Shown piece by piece: positions 8,001-18,334 of a stretch of 64,000 bases of DNA. Positions within the stretch are counted from its first letter, which is position 1, and each line of letters starts with the position of its first letter. The stretch is from Micromonospora citrea (GTDB lineage: Bacteria; Actinomycetota; Actinomycetes; Mycobacteriales; Micromonosporaceae). The notes beneath the pieces are model-generated. The model saw nothing but the letters and a program-made list of their open reading frames with translations, ran no database searches and was not told the DNA's origin. The stretch is taken from contig NZ_FMHZ01000002.1 of assembly GCF_900090315.1 (NCBI RefSeq), forward strand, positions 5,302,501-5,366,500. The letters are read 5' to 3'. The position numbers and the translations under genes were made by a program.

Positions 8001-9140
8001 ATGCGCGTGCTGCTCTGCCCGGACAAGTTCGCCGGCACCCTCTCGGCCCCGGAGGTCGCCGACGCCGTGGCCGCCGGCTGGCACGAGGTGGCCCCGGGCG
8101 ACGACCTGCTCGCCCGGCCCCTGTCCGACGGCGGCCCGGGCTTCCTCGACGTGCTCGCCGACGCGCTCGGCGGGCGCCGAATCCCGGTGCGGACCGTCGA
8201 CCCGCTGGGCCGTCCGACGGCCGGTGAGATCCTGCTCACCGACGACGGGGCGACCGCCTGGCTGGAGAGCGCCCAGGCGTGCGGCCTGCACCTGCTCGAC
8301 CCCGCCGAGCGCGACCCGAAGGCCACCACGTCGTACGGCCTGGGGGTGCTGGTCGTCGCGGCGGTGGAGGCCGGCGCCCGGACGGTGGTGATCGGGCTGG
8401 GCGGCTCCGCCACCAACGACGGCGGCGCGGGGATGCTCACCGCGCTCGGCGTGACCCCGCTCGACGAGGCGGGGCGGGCCCTGCCGTACGGCGGAGCGGC
8501 GCTGGCCGCGACGGTCGCGCTCGACGGGGCGCCCCGGCTGCGCGAGGCCCGGCTGGTGGCCGCCACCGACGTGGACAACCCGCTGCTCGGCCTGCACGGG
8601 GCGAGCAGCGTGTTCGGCCCGCAGAAGGGCGCCGACCGGGCCGACGTGCTGCTGTTGGACGCCGCGCTGGAGCGCTTCGCGGCCGTGCTGGAGCGCGACC
8701 TGCCCGGCTGCCCCGACCGGCTGGGCGCCCTGCCCGGCGGTGGCGCGGCCGGCGGCCTCGGCGCGGCCGTCCTGGCGCTCGGCGGGCGCTGCGAGTCGGG
8801 CATCGGCCTGGTGACCGGCGCGATCGGGCTGGACGCCGCGCTGGACACGGTCGACCTGGTGATCACCGGGGAGGGCTCGTTCGACCACCAGTCGCTGCGC
8901 GGCAAGGTGGTCGCCGGGGTCGCCGGCGCGGCCCGCGACCGGGGCCTGCCCTGCGTGGTGCTGGCCGGTCGGGTCAGCACCGGACGGCGGGAGGCCGGCG
9001 CGGCGGGGGTGACCGACGCGTACAGCCTGGTCGAGCACTTCGGGGGCGAGGAGCGCGGCGGGCTGGCCGCCGCGCTGGAGCGCCCGGCCGAGGGGCTGCG
9101 GGCGCTCGGCGCCCGCCTGGCCCGGCAGTGGAGCCGCTGA
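8001..9140 (+). CDS. glxK: Glycerate kinase (GarK/GlxK family)
   Basis: Phosphorylates glycerate with ATP, feeding the lower glycolytic pool. The 379-residue length and motifs fit the family: C-P-D-K-F-A-G-T-L at 6-14, P-L-S-D-G-G near 40, G-L-G-G-S-A-T-N-D-G-G-A-G near 132 and T-G-E-G-S-F-D near 290. The start is the ATG beginning M-R-V-L-L-C-P-D-K; a CACACT hexamer ends eight bases before it, consistent with a leaderless mRNA. The orthologue in M. tuberculosis (Rv2205c) also neighbours the erpA-like and adoK genes. The exact product, 2- or 3-phosphoglycerate, is not settled from sequence. Confidence 0.88.
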   Translation: MRVLLCPDKFAGTLSAPEVADAVAAGWHEVAPGDDLLARPLSDGGPGFLDVLADALGGRRIPVRTVDPLGRPTAGEILLTDDGATAWLESAQACGLHLLDPAERDPKATTSYGLGVLVVAAVEAGARTVVIGLGGSATNDGGAGMLTALGVTPLDEAGRALPYGGAALAATVALDGAPRLREARLVAATDVDNPLLGLHGASSVFGPQKGADRADVLLLDAALERFAAVLERDLPGCPDRLGALPGGGAAGGLGAAVLALGGRCESGIGLVTGAIGLDAALDTVDLVITGEGSFDHQSLRGKVVAGVAGAARDRGLPCVVLAGRVSTGRREAGAAGVTDAYSLVEHFGGEERGGLAAALERPAEGLRALGARLARQWSR

Positions 9141-9301
9141 CCGGGGCGACGGCGCCGCCGTGACCCGCCGGCGCACGTCACGGCGGCCGGGTGGCGTCGG
9201 CCGTGGCGGCGTACCATCGGGATCGGACCACACCGGGAATGACTGGGCGACGTGAGATGTTGGCCAGTGCGTCCGGACCCAACCGCGCAGGGAGATTTCA
9301 C

Positions 9302-9670
9302 GTGACCACGCCAGCGCAGACCGAGTCGACCGAGGCCAAGGCCCCCACGTCCGTCGTCCTCACCGACGTCGCGGCGCAGAAGGTCAAGGCCCTGATCGAG
9401 CAGGAGGGCCGCGACGACCTGCGGCTCCGGGTCGCCGTGCAGCCGGGTGGCTGCTCCGGCCTGCGGTACCAGCTCTTCTTCGACGAGCGCTCGCTCGACG
9501 GTGACGTCGTCACCGACTTCGACGGCGTCGAGGTCGTCGTCGACCGGATGAGCGCCCCCTACCTGGCCGGCGCCACGATCGACTTCGCCGACCGCATCGA
9601 CGCCCAGGGCTTCACGATCGACAACCCCAACGCGGGCAACTCCTGCGCCTGCGGCGACTCGTTCAGCTGA
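9302..9670 (+). CDS. erpA: Iron-sulfur cluster insertion protein, ErpA/HesB type
   Basis: A-type Fe-S carrier of 122 residues that delivers clusters to target proteins. The three conserved cysteines are visible: one in P-G-G-C-S-G-L and two in N-S-C-A-C-G-D at the C-terminus. The GTG start has AGGGAG seven bases upstream, so the upstream in-frame extension is discarded. The N-terminal 18 residues are Thr/Glu/Ala-rich and poorly conserved in such proteins. The cysteine desulfurase and TusA-like genes lie nearby (11352-12733), so this segment concentrates sulfur-trafficking genes. A hairpin terminator follows. Confidence 0.9.
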   Translation: MTTPAQTESTEAKAPTSVVLTDVAAQKVKALIEQEGRDDLRLRVAVQPGGCSGLRYQLFFDERSLDGDVVTDFDGVEVVVDRMSAPYLAGATIDFADRIDAQGFTIDNPNAGNSCACGDSFS

Positions 9671-9690
9671 GCCGACCTCCGCTCGCGACC

Positions 9691-9722
9691 AGCGGGGCCG
9701 TTCCTCCCGGGGCGGCCCCGCT
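9691..9722 (+). terminator. Hairpin terminator after erpA
   Basis: Perfect 10-bp inverted repeat, agcggggccg at 9691-9700 and complement at 9713-9722, with a 12-base loop, 20 bases after the erpA stop. Confidence 0.6.
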
Positions 9723-9806
9723 GCCGTGTCCGGGCCGGTTTCCCGCAACCGGCGAGGGTGACCGGCCTCGGACCGACGGGTGATCCCGGGCGGGCCGGGC
9801 CGGTAG

Positions 9807-11323
<1,517 letters not shown>

Positions 11324-11351
11324 CACCCACCCCGGTGCGCGCGGGGCGCCC

Positions 11352-11585
11352 TCAGTGCAGGCGACGGACGTCGTACGCGGGGCCGTCGGGGCCGGTGATC
11401 GTGGTGAGGAACTCGTGGCCGCGCATCCGGCACCAGGCCGGGATGTCGACCGCCGCGGCCGGGTCGTCGGCCAGCACCCGCACCACCGTGCCGACGGGCA
11501 GCTCGGGCAGCCGCCGGGCCACGGCGATCACGGGCAGCGGGCAGCGCTGACCCCGGCAGTCGAGGATCTCCGCCGGCGCGGTCAC
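11352..11585 (-). CDS. TusA-family sulfur carrier protein
   Basis: Small protein of 77 residues with the TusA signature L-D-C-R-G-Q-R-C-P-L-P at residues 7-17; the cysteine of the C-P-x-P motif (Cys14) is the expected persulfide carrier. It starts with GTG inside the stop of the cysteine desulfurase gene (GTGA overlap), which strongly suggests that the desulfurase loads sulfur onto it. In other bacteria TusA relays sulfur to tRNA thiolation or molybdenum cofactor pathways; which acceptor is used here is unknown. Confidence 0.82.
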   Translation of the reverse strand: MTAPAEILDCRGQRCPLPVIAVARRLPELPVGTVVRVLADDPAAAVDIPAWCRMRGHEFLTTITGPDGPAYDVRRLH

Positions 11586-12733
11586 AGCCCCACCACTCCC
11601 GCCTCGGCGCGCAGCTCCGCCACGACGCCCGGCAGTTCCGCGAGGAACCGCTCGACGTCGGCCTCCGTCGTGTCCCGGTGCAGCGAGATCCGCACGTTGC
11701 CGTGGGAGAGCACCCCCATCGCCTCCAGCACGTGCGACGGGCGCAGCGTCGAGGAGGTGCACGACGAGCCGGAGGAGACGGCGAACCCCCGCCGGTCCAG
11801 CGCGTGCAGCAGGGCCTCGCCGTCGACGTAGAGGCAGGAGAACGTCACCAGGTGCGGGAGGCGGTGGTCGGGATCACCCACCACCTCCACGTCCGGCACC
11901 TCCGCCGCCACCCGGGCCCGGATCCGGTCCACCAGCGGCGCCAGCCGGGCCGCCTCCGCCGCCGCGTCGGCCGCCGCCGCGCGCAGGCTCGCCGCCGCCG
12001 CGACCACCGCCGGCAGGTTGAGCGTTCCCGGCGTACGCCCGGCCTCCCGGTCGTCGGCCGGCCAGGGCGACTCCCAGCGGGTGCCCTTGCGCACCACCAG
12101 CAGCCCCACCCCGGGCGGGCCGCCCCACTTGTGCGCGCTGGCGGTCAGCACCGACCAGCCCGCCGGCACCGGGGCCCGGCCCACCACCTGGGCGGCGTCC
12201 ACGTGCAGCGGTACCCCGGCCTCGGCGCACCCCCGCGCGGCCTCGGCGACCGGTTGCAGCGTGCCGACCTCGTGGCTGGCGGCGATCAGCGCGGCCAGCG
12301 CCACGCCCGGCGCCCGGACCGCCGCCGTCCACCGGTCCAGGTCGAGCCGGCCCAGCCGGTCCACCGGTACCGAGGTGGCGGCGCCGCCCGTCGCGACGTG
12401 CCTCTCGGCGGCGTGCAGCACCGCGGAGTGCTCGATCGCGGAGTGCACCAGGGTCCGGCCGACCCGCCGCCGGCCGGCCAGGCCGCCGAGCACCGCGGCG
12501 TGCGCGGCCGTCGTACCGCTGGGGGTGAAGGAGAGTTCGTCGGCGCGGACGCCGATCGTGGCCGCGGTGGCCTCGCGGGCGGCGTCGAGGAGCTGGCGGG
12601 CGCGGCGGGCCTGCGTGTAGAGCCTGCCGGGGTCGGCCCAGCCGTCGTCGAGGGCGGCCAGCAACGCCTGCCGGGCGACCGGGTGCAGCGGCGCGGCGGT
12701 GGCCGCGTCCAGGTAGACCGGGGGAGCGCTCAC
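11582..12733 (-). CDS. Cysteine desulfurase, class V aminotransferase fold
   Basis: PLP enzyme of 383 residues that releases sulfur from cysteine as a protein persulfide. The PLP lysine lies in S-A-H-K-W-G-G (Lys202), the cofactor-stacking histidine in I-E-H-S-A (His102), and the active-site cysteine on the flexible loop S-S-G-S-S-C-T-S-S (Cys325). It is IscS/NifS-like rather than SufS-like by the loop length. The start is GTG at 12733. The downstream overlapping TusA-like gene is its probable acceptor. The gene is divergent from ctaC, and an Fe-S carrier gene is 1.9 kb away. Confidence 0.88.
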   Translation of the reverse strand: MSAPPVYLDAATAAPLHPVARQALLAALDDGWADPGRLYTQARRARQLLDAAREATAATIGVRADELSFTPSGTTAAHAAVLGGLAGRRRVGRTLVHSAIEHSAVLHAAERHVATGGAATSVPVDRLGRLDLDRWTAAVRAPGVALAALIAASHEVGTLQPVAEAARGCAEAGVPLHVDAAQVVGRAPVPAGWSVLTASAHKWGGPPGVGLLVVRKGTRWESPWPADDREAGRTPGTLNLPAVVAAAASLRAAAADAAAEAARLAPLVDRIRARVAAEVPDVEVVGDPDHRLPHLVTFSCLYVDGEALLHALDRRGFAVSSGSSCTSSTLRPSHVLEAMGVLSHGNVRISLHRDTTEADVERFLAELPGVVAELRAEAGVVGL

Positions 12734-12929
12734 GGAAGCCAACGCTATCGCGCCGGTACGCCCAAGATCCCCCCGATGGGGGCGGAGAGTGACCCCAACA
12801 CGGTCGAGCCCGTCATGGTCGAGTAATCTGCGACCGTCGGTGACGCCTTTGCCGCCGGTGCTGTCGCTCCGCCCGGCGGAGGGTGGCAGACAGAACAGAC
12901 ACCGCGGCGCGCTAGGGAGGCAGGACCAG

Positions 12930-13901
12930 GTGGTCGCAAGGAGTTCGGAGGTACGGCCGTCGGCCGTACGGCACAGCGCTTCCCCAGGAGCCGGTGGGCG
13001 CCGGGGACGTGGTGCTGGTCGGCTCGCCGGGCTCGGTCTCGGCGGAGCGGCGCTGCTGGTCCTGCTCACGGGCTGCGACGTCGGCTCGACGTTCGGCGGC
13101 TTCGGTTGGCCGCAGGGCGGCATCACGCCCGAGGCGCACCGGATGTACGACCTGTGGATCGCCTCGTGCATCGCGGCGCTCGCGGTCGGCGTCTTCGTGT
13201 GGGGCCTGATCTTCTGGTGCATCGTTCGCTACCGCAAGCGGGGCAACGAGCTGCCGGTGCAGACCCGTTACAACATGCCGATGGAGTTCCTCTACACCAT
13301 CGCGCCGATCCTGATCGTCTCCGTGCTCTTCTACTACACGGCGGTCGTGCAGACCGACGTGGTGCGGACGACCAAGAACCCCGACGTCACGGTCGAGGTG
13401 GTCGCGTTCAAGTGGAACTGGCAGTTCAACTACCGCGACGGCCAGGGGCAGGACGCCAACACGGTCGCCTCGGTGCTCGGCACCAGCGAGGTCATCCCGG
13501 TCCTGGTGCTCCCGACCGACCGGTCCATCCGGTTCGAGGAGACCAGCCGCGACGTCATCCACTCCTTCTGGGTGCCGGAGCTGCTGTTCAAGCGGGACGT
13601 CATGCCGGGCAAGGTCCGTAACGTGTTCGAGGTCTCCAAGATCGACACCGAGGGCGCCTTCGTCGGTCGCTGCGCCGAGCTGTGCGGCAGCTACCACGCG
13701 TTCATGAACTTCGAGCTGCGGGTCGTCTCGCCGGAGAAGTACGACCAGTTCCTGGCGGCCAAGCGGGACGGCAAGTCCACGCAGGAGGCGCTGACGGCCA
13801 TCGGCGAGGAGCCGTACGCGACGACCACGCGGCCGTTCGAGACCCGCCGCACCGAGGCCAACTTCAACCCGGACGCCGCGTCGGCCGGCGCGGGAAAGTG
13901 A
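12930..13901 (+). CDS. ctaC: Cytochrome c oxidase subunit II
   Basis: CuA-bearing subunit of the aa3 oxidase, 323 residues. A lipoprotein signal ends at L-L-T-G-C (Cys49), two membrane helices follow at about 74-100 and 120-141, and the periplasmic-side cupredoxin domain holds all CuA ligands: His211, Cys248, Glu250, Cys252, His256 and Met259. The GTG start has GGGAGG nine bases upstream. Its N-terminus before the hydrophobic core is unusually long and Arg/Ser-rich. ctaF follows 10 bases later. In bcc-aa3 actinobacteria this subunit takes electrons directly from the diheme QcrC encoded at 19019. Confidence 0.95.
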   Translation: MVARSSEVRPSAVRHSASPGAGGRRGRGAGRLAGLGLGGAALLVLLTGCDVGSTFGGFGWPQGGITPEAHRMYDLWIASCIAALAVGVFVWGLIFWCIVRYRKRGNELPVQTRYNMPMEFLYTIAPILIVSVLFYYTAVVQTDVVRTTKNPDVTVEVVAFKWNWQFNYRDGQGQDANTVASVLGTSEVIPVLVLPTDRSIRFEETSRDVIHSFWVPELLFKRDVMPGKVRNVFEVSKIDTEGAFVGRCAELCGSYHAFMNFELRVVSPEKYDQFLAAKRDGKSTQEALTAIGEEPYATTTRPFETRRTEANFNPDAASAGAGK

Positions 13902-13911
13902 GGGGGCGGGC

Positions 13912-14340
13912 ATGAAGACCGAGTGGCGCATCTTCCTGATCATCTCCGGGTTCCTGCTCTTCGCCACCGCCCTCTACGGCGGCTGGACGGCCGCCGACTC
14001 CGGCGGCCAGGTCGAGTGGGTCGGCACGGTCGCACTGCTGCTGAGCTTCCTGCTCTGCGCGATGTGCGGCGGCTTCTTCTGGTTCGTCTCCCGGCGGATC
14101 GACCTGCGGCCGGAGGACCGGCCGGACGGTGAGATCGCCGACGGCGCGGGCGAGATCGGCTTCTTCAGCCCCGGCAGCTACTGGCCGTTCGGGCTGGCGC
14201 TGTCCGCCGCGATCACCGGATTCGGCCTGGTGTTCTGGCAGTACTGGCTGCTGGGCCTCGGCGGCGTGGCGGTCATCTTCGCCGCCTGCGGCCTGCTGTT
14301 CGAGTACTACACCGGCACCCGGCGCACCGCCGAGCACTGA
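13912..14340 (+). CDS. ctaF: Cytochrome c oxidase subunit IV, actinobacterial type
   Basis: Membrane protein of 142 residues with four predicted helices (about 5-25, 37-60, 88-108, 110-132). It matches CtaF, an actinobacterial accessory subunit of the aa3 oxidase, and the ctaC-ctaF pairing is conserved in actinobacteria. It carries no metal ligands and is thought to stabilise the complex. ATG lies 10 bases after ctaC with GGGGCGGG just upstream. A strong hairpin follows, so ctaC-ctaF form one transcript separate from ctaE-qcrCAB. Confidence 0.9.
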   Translation: MKTEWRIFLIISGFLLFATALYGGWTAADSGGQVEWVGTVALLLSFLLCAMCGGFFWFVSRRIDLRPEDRPDGEIADGAGEIGFFSPGSYWPFGLALSAAITGFGLVFWQYWLLGLGGVAVIFAACGLLFEYYTGTRRTAEH

Positions 14341-14357
14341 GCCGGCGACGGCCCGGC

Positions 14358-14394
14358 ACGAAGGCCCGTCTCCCTCGGGGAGGCGGGCCTTCGT
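14358..14394 (+). terminator. Hairpin terminator after ctaF
   Basis: A 17-bp stem (14358-14374 with 14378-14394) containing one G-T pair and a 3-base loop, 18 bases after the ctaF stop. Confidence 0.75.
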
Positions 14395-14588
14395 CGTCAC
14401 CGGCGCCAACCCCGGCCGGCCCTTCACGCGCAGCCGACGACATGCACGTCAGTCCGTGACGGCGGCACAGGGCCGACGCCCGGGGTCGCGTCACCGCTGT
14501 TACGCCCTTGCCGCGCAGCGCCTCGGAGGCGCCCGCTTGTGCAGAACCCGGTAGCTGAGTTCGCCTCCCGCCCGCCAGGGTCCTCCGC

Positions 14589-15041
14589 GTGCGGCTCGAG
14601 AAGATCACCCCGGAGAACTACGAGGCGGCCCTCGCGCTGTCCGTGCGGCCCGATCAGGAGGACCTGGTCGCGCCCGTGGTCAAGTCGCTCGCCGAGGCAT
14701 TCGTCTTCCCGGAGCACGCCTGGCCGAGGTTGGTCTACGACGGCGACGTGCTGGTCGGATTCCTCATGGCCTTCCTGGACATCCGGTGGGACCGGAACGC
14801 TGACGACCTGCGCTCCGGCCTCTGGCGGCTGAACGTCGCGGCCGACGTCCAGGGGCGCGGCCATGGCCGGTTCGCCGTCGACGCCGCGTGTCGAAAGATC
14901 CGCTCCAGGGGCGGCAGACGGGCGTACGTCACGTGGGAGCCACGGGCCGGCGGACCGGAGGACTTCTATCTCAAGTTGGGTTTCCGGCCGACCGGTGAGA
15001 AGAGCGGTGGCCAGATCGTCGGCGTTCTTGACCTCTGCTGA
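14589..15041 (+). CDS. GNAT-family N-acetyltransferase
   Basis: Protein of 150 residues with the Acetyltransf_1 fold. The acetyl-CoA pyrophosphate loop is V-Q-G-R-G-H-G-R-F (about 91-99), a Q-x-x-G-x-G-type motif, followed by a helix and the V-T-W-E-P strand. The C-terminal F-Y-L-K-L-G-F-R-P is the usual end of the fold. It resembles spermine/spermidine-type acetyltransferases (E. coli SpeG-like, Bacillus BltD) in its N-terminus, but the substrate is not certain. The GTG start has no strong ribosome site. It is convergent with a zinc-ribbon gene. Confidence 0.8.
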   Translation: MRLEKITPENYEAALALSVRPDQEDLVAPVVKSLAEAFVFPEHAWPRLVYDGDVLVGFLMAFLDIRWDRNADDLRSGLWRLNVAADVQGRGHGRFAVDAACRKIRSRGGRRAYVTWEPRAGGPEDFYLKLGFRPTGEKSGGQIVGVLDLC

Positions 15042-15144
15042 CGTGTCACGTCGAAGCCGCTGGCGGGACGTCGGAACGTGGAGCGGGAGGGGCGTCGAGC
15101 TGACCGGCATGCTGTGGGCGCCCTGGGCCCGTGCAGCCCCTACC

Positions 15145-15164
15145 GGGTCGGGCGTGCCCGACCC
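15145..15164. terminator. Short hairpin between convergent genes
   Basis: A 20-base near-perfect palindrome (nine bases each side of a GT centre) lies in the 139-base gap between the convergent acetyltransferase and zinc-ribbon genes. It could act as a shared terminator; the loop must open to about four bases. Confidence 0.4.
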
Positions 15165-15180
15165 CCGGCGGGGCGGCCGG

Positions 15181-15390
15181 TCAGGCGGCGCGGCGGTGGG
15201 GCGACGGGAGGCGGCGCGACGGCCGCTCCAGGCGCGGGGCGCGGAAGGTGAAGGTGGCGACGAGCACAGCCTCGCCGCAGCCCGTGCAGGCCAGCTCGGG
15301 GCAGTCGGCGCCGTGGTCGTCGACACACGGCGGCGCCTCGAACGGCCGAACGCCCTCGCAGGTGTCGCAGTAGAGCTCGCGCTCCGACAC
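15181..15390 (-). CDS. Small zinc-ribbon-like protein
   Basis: Protein of 69 residues of unknown function. It has two CxxC pairs (Y-C-D-T-C near 7-10 and A-C-T-G-C near 34-37) with a single cysteine between, so a zinc ribbon is likely, followed by an Arg/Pro-rich basic tail. The GTG start has GAGGAGA five bases upstream, which excludes the longer frame to 15489. The size and basic tail would fit nucleic-acid binding, but nothing more specific can be said. Confidence 0.65.
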   Translation of the reverse strand: MSERELYCDTCEGVRPFEAPPCVDDHGADCPELACTGCGEAVLVATFTFRAPRLERPSRRLPSPHRRAA

Positions 15391-15497
15391 GGGCGTCTCC
15401 TCTCGCTCCGGTCCCGTCGGGGGATTGCCGCGCGACGGGACTGCCGCGCCGCACGGCGCACGACGGACGTGCTGCGGTGAACAGCGCATGATGGAAG

Positions 15498-15522
15498 TGG
15501 AAAACTACTCGGCTGTAGTTTC
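15498..15522. promoter_or_regulatory. Inverted repeat in a low-GC patch
   Basis: GGAAAACTAC at 15498 and GTAGTTTCC ending at 15522 form a near-perfect inverted repeat around TCGGCT. It is one of the few AT-rich spots here. It lies about 110 bases before the zinc-ribbon start and just after the trpD stop, so it may be an operator for the former or a terminator for the latter. Confidence 0.35.
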
Positions 15523-15578
15523 CCACGGGGGTCCGACAAACTTCCGCGGGCCGCCGTGGCCCGGTGCCGACGCCGAGG

Positions 15579-16625
15579 TCAGTCGGCGCGGGCGACCTCG
15601 ATCCAGCGGTCCAGGACGCGGGCGGCGGCCCCGGAGTCGACGGAGTGGGCGGCCCGGTCCATCCCGGCACGCAGCGCCTCGGTCAGGTCGCCGTCGAGCG
15701 GGCCCTGGGTGGCCAGCGCCGCCGCCGCGTTGACCAGGACGGCGTCGCGCACCGGGCCGGTCTCGCCGGCGAGCAGCCGGCGCACCACGTCGGCGTTGTG
15801 GGCGGCGTCGCCGCCCCGCAGGTCGGCCAGGGTGGCCCGCGACACCCCGAGGTCTGTCGCGTCGAGCAGCGCCTCCCGCACGGTGCCGCCCTGGACCGCC
15901 CAGACGCGGGTGGGCCCGGCGGTGGTGAACTCGTCCAGCCCGTCCTCGCCGCGCATCACCAGCGCCGAGTCGCCCCGGGCGGCGAAGACGCCGGCCATCA
16001 CCGGGGCCATCCGCAGGTCGAAGCAGCCGACGGCGGCGGACCGGGGGCGGGCCGGGTTGGTCAGCGGGCCGAGGAAGTTGAAGAACGTCGGCACGCCCAT
16101 CTCCCGGCGTACCGGGCCGGCGTGGCGCATGCCGGGGTGGTAGCGGGCCGCGAAGCAGAAGCCGATGCCGGCCTCGGCGACGCACCGGGCCACCCCCTCC
16201 GGCCCCAGGTCCAGCGGCACCCCGAGGAACTCCAGCACGTCCGCCGTGCCGCAGGAGGAGGAGGCCGCCCGGTTGCCGTGCTTGACCACCCGGACGCCGG
16301 CGCCGGCCACCACCAGGGAGGCCATGGTGGAGATGTTCACCGTGTGCGCGAGATCACCGCCCGTGCCGACGATGTCGAGGGCGGTGTCGCGCAGCGTGTC
16401 GGGCAGCTCGACCGGGACCGCCCGGCCGAGCATCGCCTCGACCAGGCCGGCCAGCTCCGCCGAGGTCTCGCCCTTGGCCCGCAGCGCGACGGCGAAGCCG
16501 GCGATCTGCGCCGGGGCGGCGGCGCCGGACATGATCTCGCCCATCGCCCAGGCGGTGTCGGCGGTGGGAAGCTCCTCGCCACGCAGCAGCGCGGCGAGGA
16601 GGTGCGGCCAGGTCCGATCGCCCAT
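15579..16625 (-). CDS. trpD: Anthranilate phosphoribosyltransferase
   Basis: Joins PRPP to anthranilate in tryptophan synthesis. The 348-residue protein has the PRPP loop G-T-G-G-D (about 84-88), followed by N-I-S-T near 95-98 and the K-H-G-N-R-A-A-S-S motif near 112-120, all typical of TrpD. The ATG has GGGAGG seven bases upstream. It stands alone, away from other trp genes, as does trpD (Rv2192c) beside ctaE in M. tuberculosis. A lone receiver-domain gene precedes it by 83 bases on the same strand. Confidence 0.93.
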   Translation of the reverse strand: MGDRTWPHLLAALLRGEELPTADTAWAMGEIMSGAAAPAQIAGFAVALRAKGETSAELAGLVEAMLGRAVPVELPDTLRDTALDIVGTGGDLAHTVNISTMASLVVAGAGVRVVKHGNRAASSSCGTADVLEFLGVPLDLGPEGVARCVAEAGIGFCFAARYHPGMRHAGPVRREMGVPTFFNFLGPLTNPARPRSAAVGCFDLRMAPVMAGVFAARGDSALVMRGEDGLDEFTTAGPTRVWAVQGGTVREALLDATDLGVSRATLADLRGGDAAHNADVVRRLLAGETGPVRDAVLVNAAAALATQGPLDGDLTEALRAGMDRAAHSVDSGAAARVLDRWIEVARAD

Positions 16626-16708
16626 GGGGGGCCTCCCGAGCGTGCGAAGCGGGTGGGACGGAACCGGCGCCGGTGGTCCGGCGCCGAGAGCGGGCCGGAG
16701 CGGGGACG

Positions 16709-17104
16709 TCAGGCGGGGGCGTGCGTCCGCAGCAGTTCGGCCACCGTGGTGCCGGTGGTCACCGGGTCGAGCGGGTGCACCAGGGTGGCGTCGACCTCGG
16801 CGTAGGCCGCGAGCCATCGGTCGGCGGCGCGGGCGATCACCACGCAGGTCGGGGGAGCGTCGTCCCGGTCGTCCTTGATCTGCCGGGCGATGCCGATGCC
16901 GCCGCCGGGGGTCGCCTCGCCGTCGAGCAGCAGCAGGTCGATCTCGTAGTCGTCGACCAGCCGGACGCACTCCGCGTAGGTGGAGGCGTCGACGAACTCG
17001 ACCTTCAGGCCGGGCGCGGGACGCGTGCCGACGGCGAGCCGCATCCGGTCACGGACCTGCGGGTCGTCGCTGTAGAGCAGGATGGTGCAAAGACGATCGC
17101 TCAT
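16709..17104 (-). CDS. Stand-alone receiver (CheY-like) domain protein
   Basis: Protein of 131 residues that is little more than a response-regulator receiver fold. The phospho-acceptor candidate is the aspartate in L-L-L-L-D-G-E (about 61), and the acidic pocket is Y-S-D-D-P near 11-15. The late conserved lysine after strand 5 is not evident: the region reads T-L-V-H-P-L-D-P, so His-Pro replaces the usual Lys-Pro. No output domain follows. It may relay or sequester phosphate, or act without phosphorylation. It is upstream of trpD on the same strand. Confidence 0.7.
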   Translation of the reverse strand: MSDRLCTILLYSDDPQVRDRMRLAVGTRPAPGLKVEFVDASTYAECVRLVDDYEIDLLLLDGEATPGGGIGIARQIKDDRDDAPPTCVVIARAADRWLAAYAEVDATLVHPLDPVTTGTTVAELLRTHAPA

Positions 17105-17293
17105 GCCGGCACTCCGCTTCGCCGAAGGGTCCGGGCCCCGGCCGTGCCGGCGTGTCCCACGGTGGTTCGTTCGTTGCGCTCACTCATTGGCTGGACTGGC
17201 TCCCACCTCGTAGCTGCCCGCTGATCGTACCGTTCGGTGTGAGGTAGGCGACGTCCGCCCGCCGGTGCCGCCGGGGCGTACCGTCGGCGCAGC

Positions 17294-18238
17294 TCAGGCG
17301 GCCGACTCCGCCGCGCGCTGGCGGGCCTCCTGCCGATCCAGCTCGCGGTCGAGCCGGCGGGCCTCCCGCTCGGCGTGGCGCATCCACTGCACGACCAGCA
17401 CGGCCAGCATGGTCACGCTGACGAACTCGCCGCCGGCCCAGAGGATGCCCCCGGCGACCACCTGGTCCTGCCACGGGTCCGACCAGGTCAGCCCCAGCGA
17501 CGGGTACCAGTCGCCGCCGAAGAGCGTGCTGCTCTGCATGATGGTGAGCCCCAGCACGGTGTGGAACGGCACGGAGAGCAGCATCAGCAGCGCCCGCGCC
17601 GGGTACGGCCAGCGCCCGGGCAGCGGGTCGAGGCCGAGCAGCGGCCAGAAGAACACGCAGCCGGTCATGATGAAGTGCGCGTGCACGACCTCGTGCGCCC
17701 ACGCGTGTTCGAGCGTGTAGCGGTACAGGTCGGTGAAGTAGAGCGCGAACGGGTTGACCACGAAGATGGTGAACGCCACCAGCGGGAAGCTGTAGATCCG
17801 CGCGATCCGGCTGTGCACGATCGCCAGCAGCCGCTTGCGCGGACGCTGCGGCAGGGTGCGCAGGGCCAGCGTCACCGGCGCGCCCAGCGCCAGGAAGATC
17901 GGCGAGATCATGGAGAGCACCATGTGCTGGACCATGTGCACCGACAGCAGCGCCGTGTCGTAGGCGTGCAGGCCGCTGACCGTGACCGACGCGATCCCGC
18001 CGAGGCCGGGGCCCAGGAAGAAGACCGTACGCGCCACCGGCCACCTGTCGCCGCGGATCCGCAGCCGGTGCACCCCGTAGAGGTAGATGCCGGCGGCCAG
18101 CACGAGGCCGACGGCCAGCCAGCTGTCCAGCCGGGTCTCGGTGAACACGGAGGTGACGGTGAACGGCGGCGGGGTGGCCGCGAGCACCGTCGGCGCGGCG
18201 GCCGAGGCTACGGTGGAGATCGGATCGACGTGCAGCAC
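17294..18238 (-). CDS. CtaG-type cytochrome c oxidase assembly factor
   Basis: Polytopic membrane protein of 314 residues with about seven helices, in the caa3_CtaG family (PF09678). Family features are the membrane histidines in H-M-V-Q-H-M-V-L and H-A-H-F-I-M-T-G, consistent with copper handling, and W-P-L-L-G-L-D-P. CtaG-like proteins help deliver copper to the oxidase. The C-terminus is a basic, Arg/Glu-rich cytoplasmic tail. It is divergent from ctaE with 108 bases between starts, so its location next to the oxidase genes supports the role. Confidence 0.85.
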   Translation of the reverse strand: MLHVDPISTVASAAAPTVLAATPPPFTVTSVFTETRLDSWLAVGLVLAAGIYLYGVHRLRIRGDRWPVARTVFFLGPGLGGIASVTVSGLHAYDTALLSVHMVQHMVLSMISPIFLALGAPVTLALRTLPQRPRKRLLAIVHSRIARIYSFPLVAFTIFVVNPFALYFTDLYRYTLEHAWAHEVVHAHFIMTGCVFFWPLLGLDPLPGRWPYPARALLMLLSVPFHTVLGLTIMQSSTLFGGDWYPSLGLTWSDPWQDQVVAGGILWAGGEFVSVTMLAVLVVQWMRHAEREARRLDRELDRQEARQRAAESAA

Positions 18239-18334
18239 GCTTTTCAGCCTAGGTCAGGCGAACCGGACGACCCCGATCGGGCTGCCGATGCCACGGGTTT
18301 GGCACCCCGCTGATCGCCGGCCCCGGTCAGGGGC

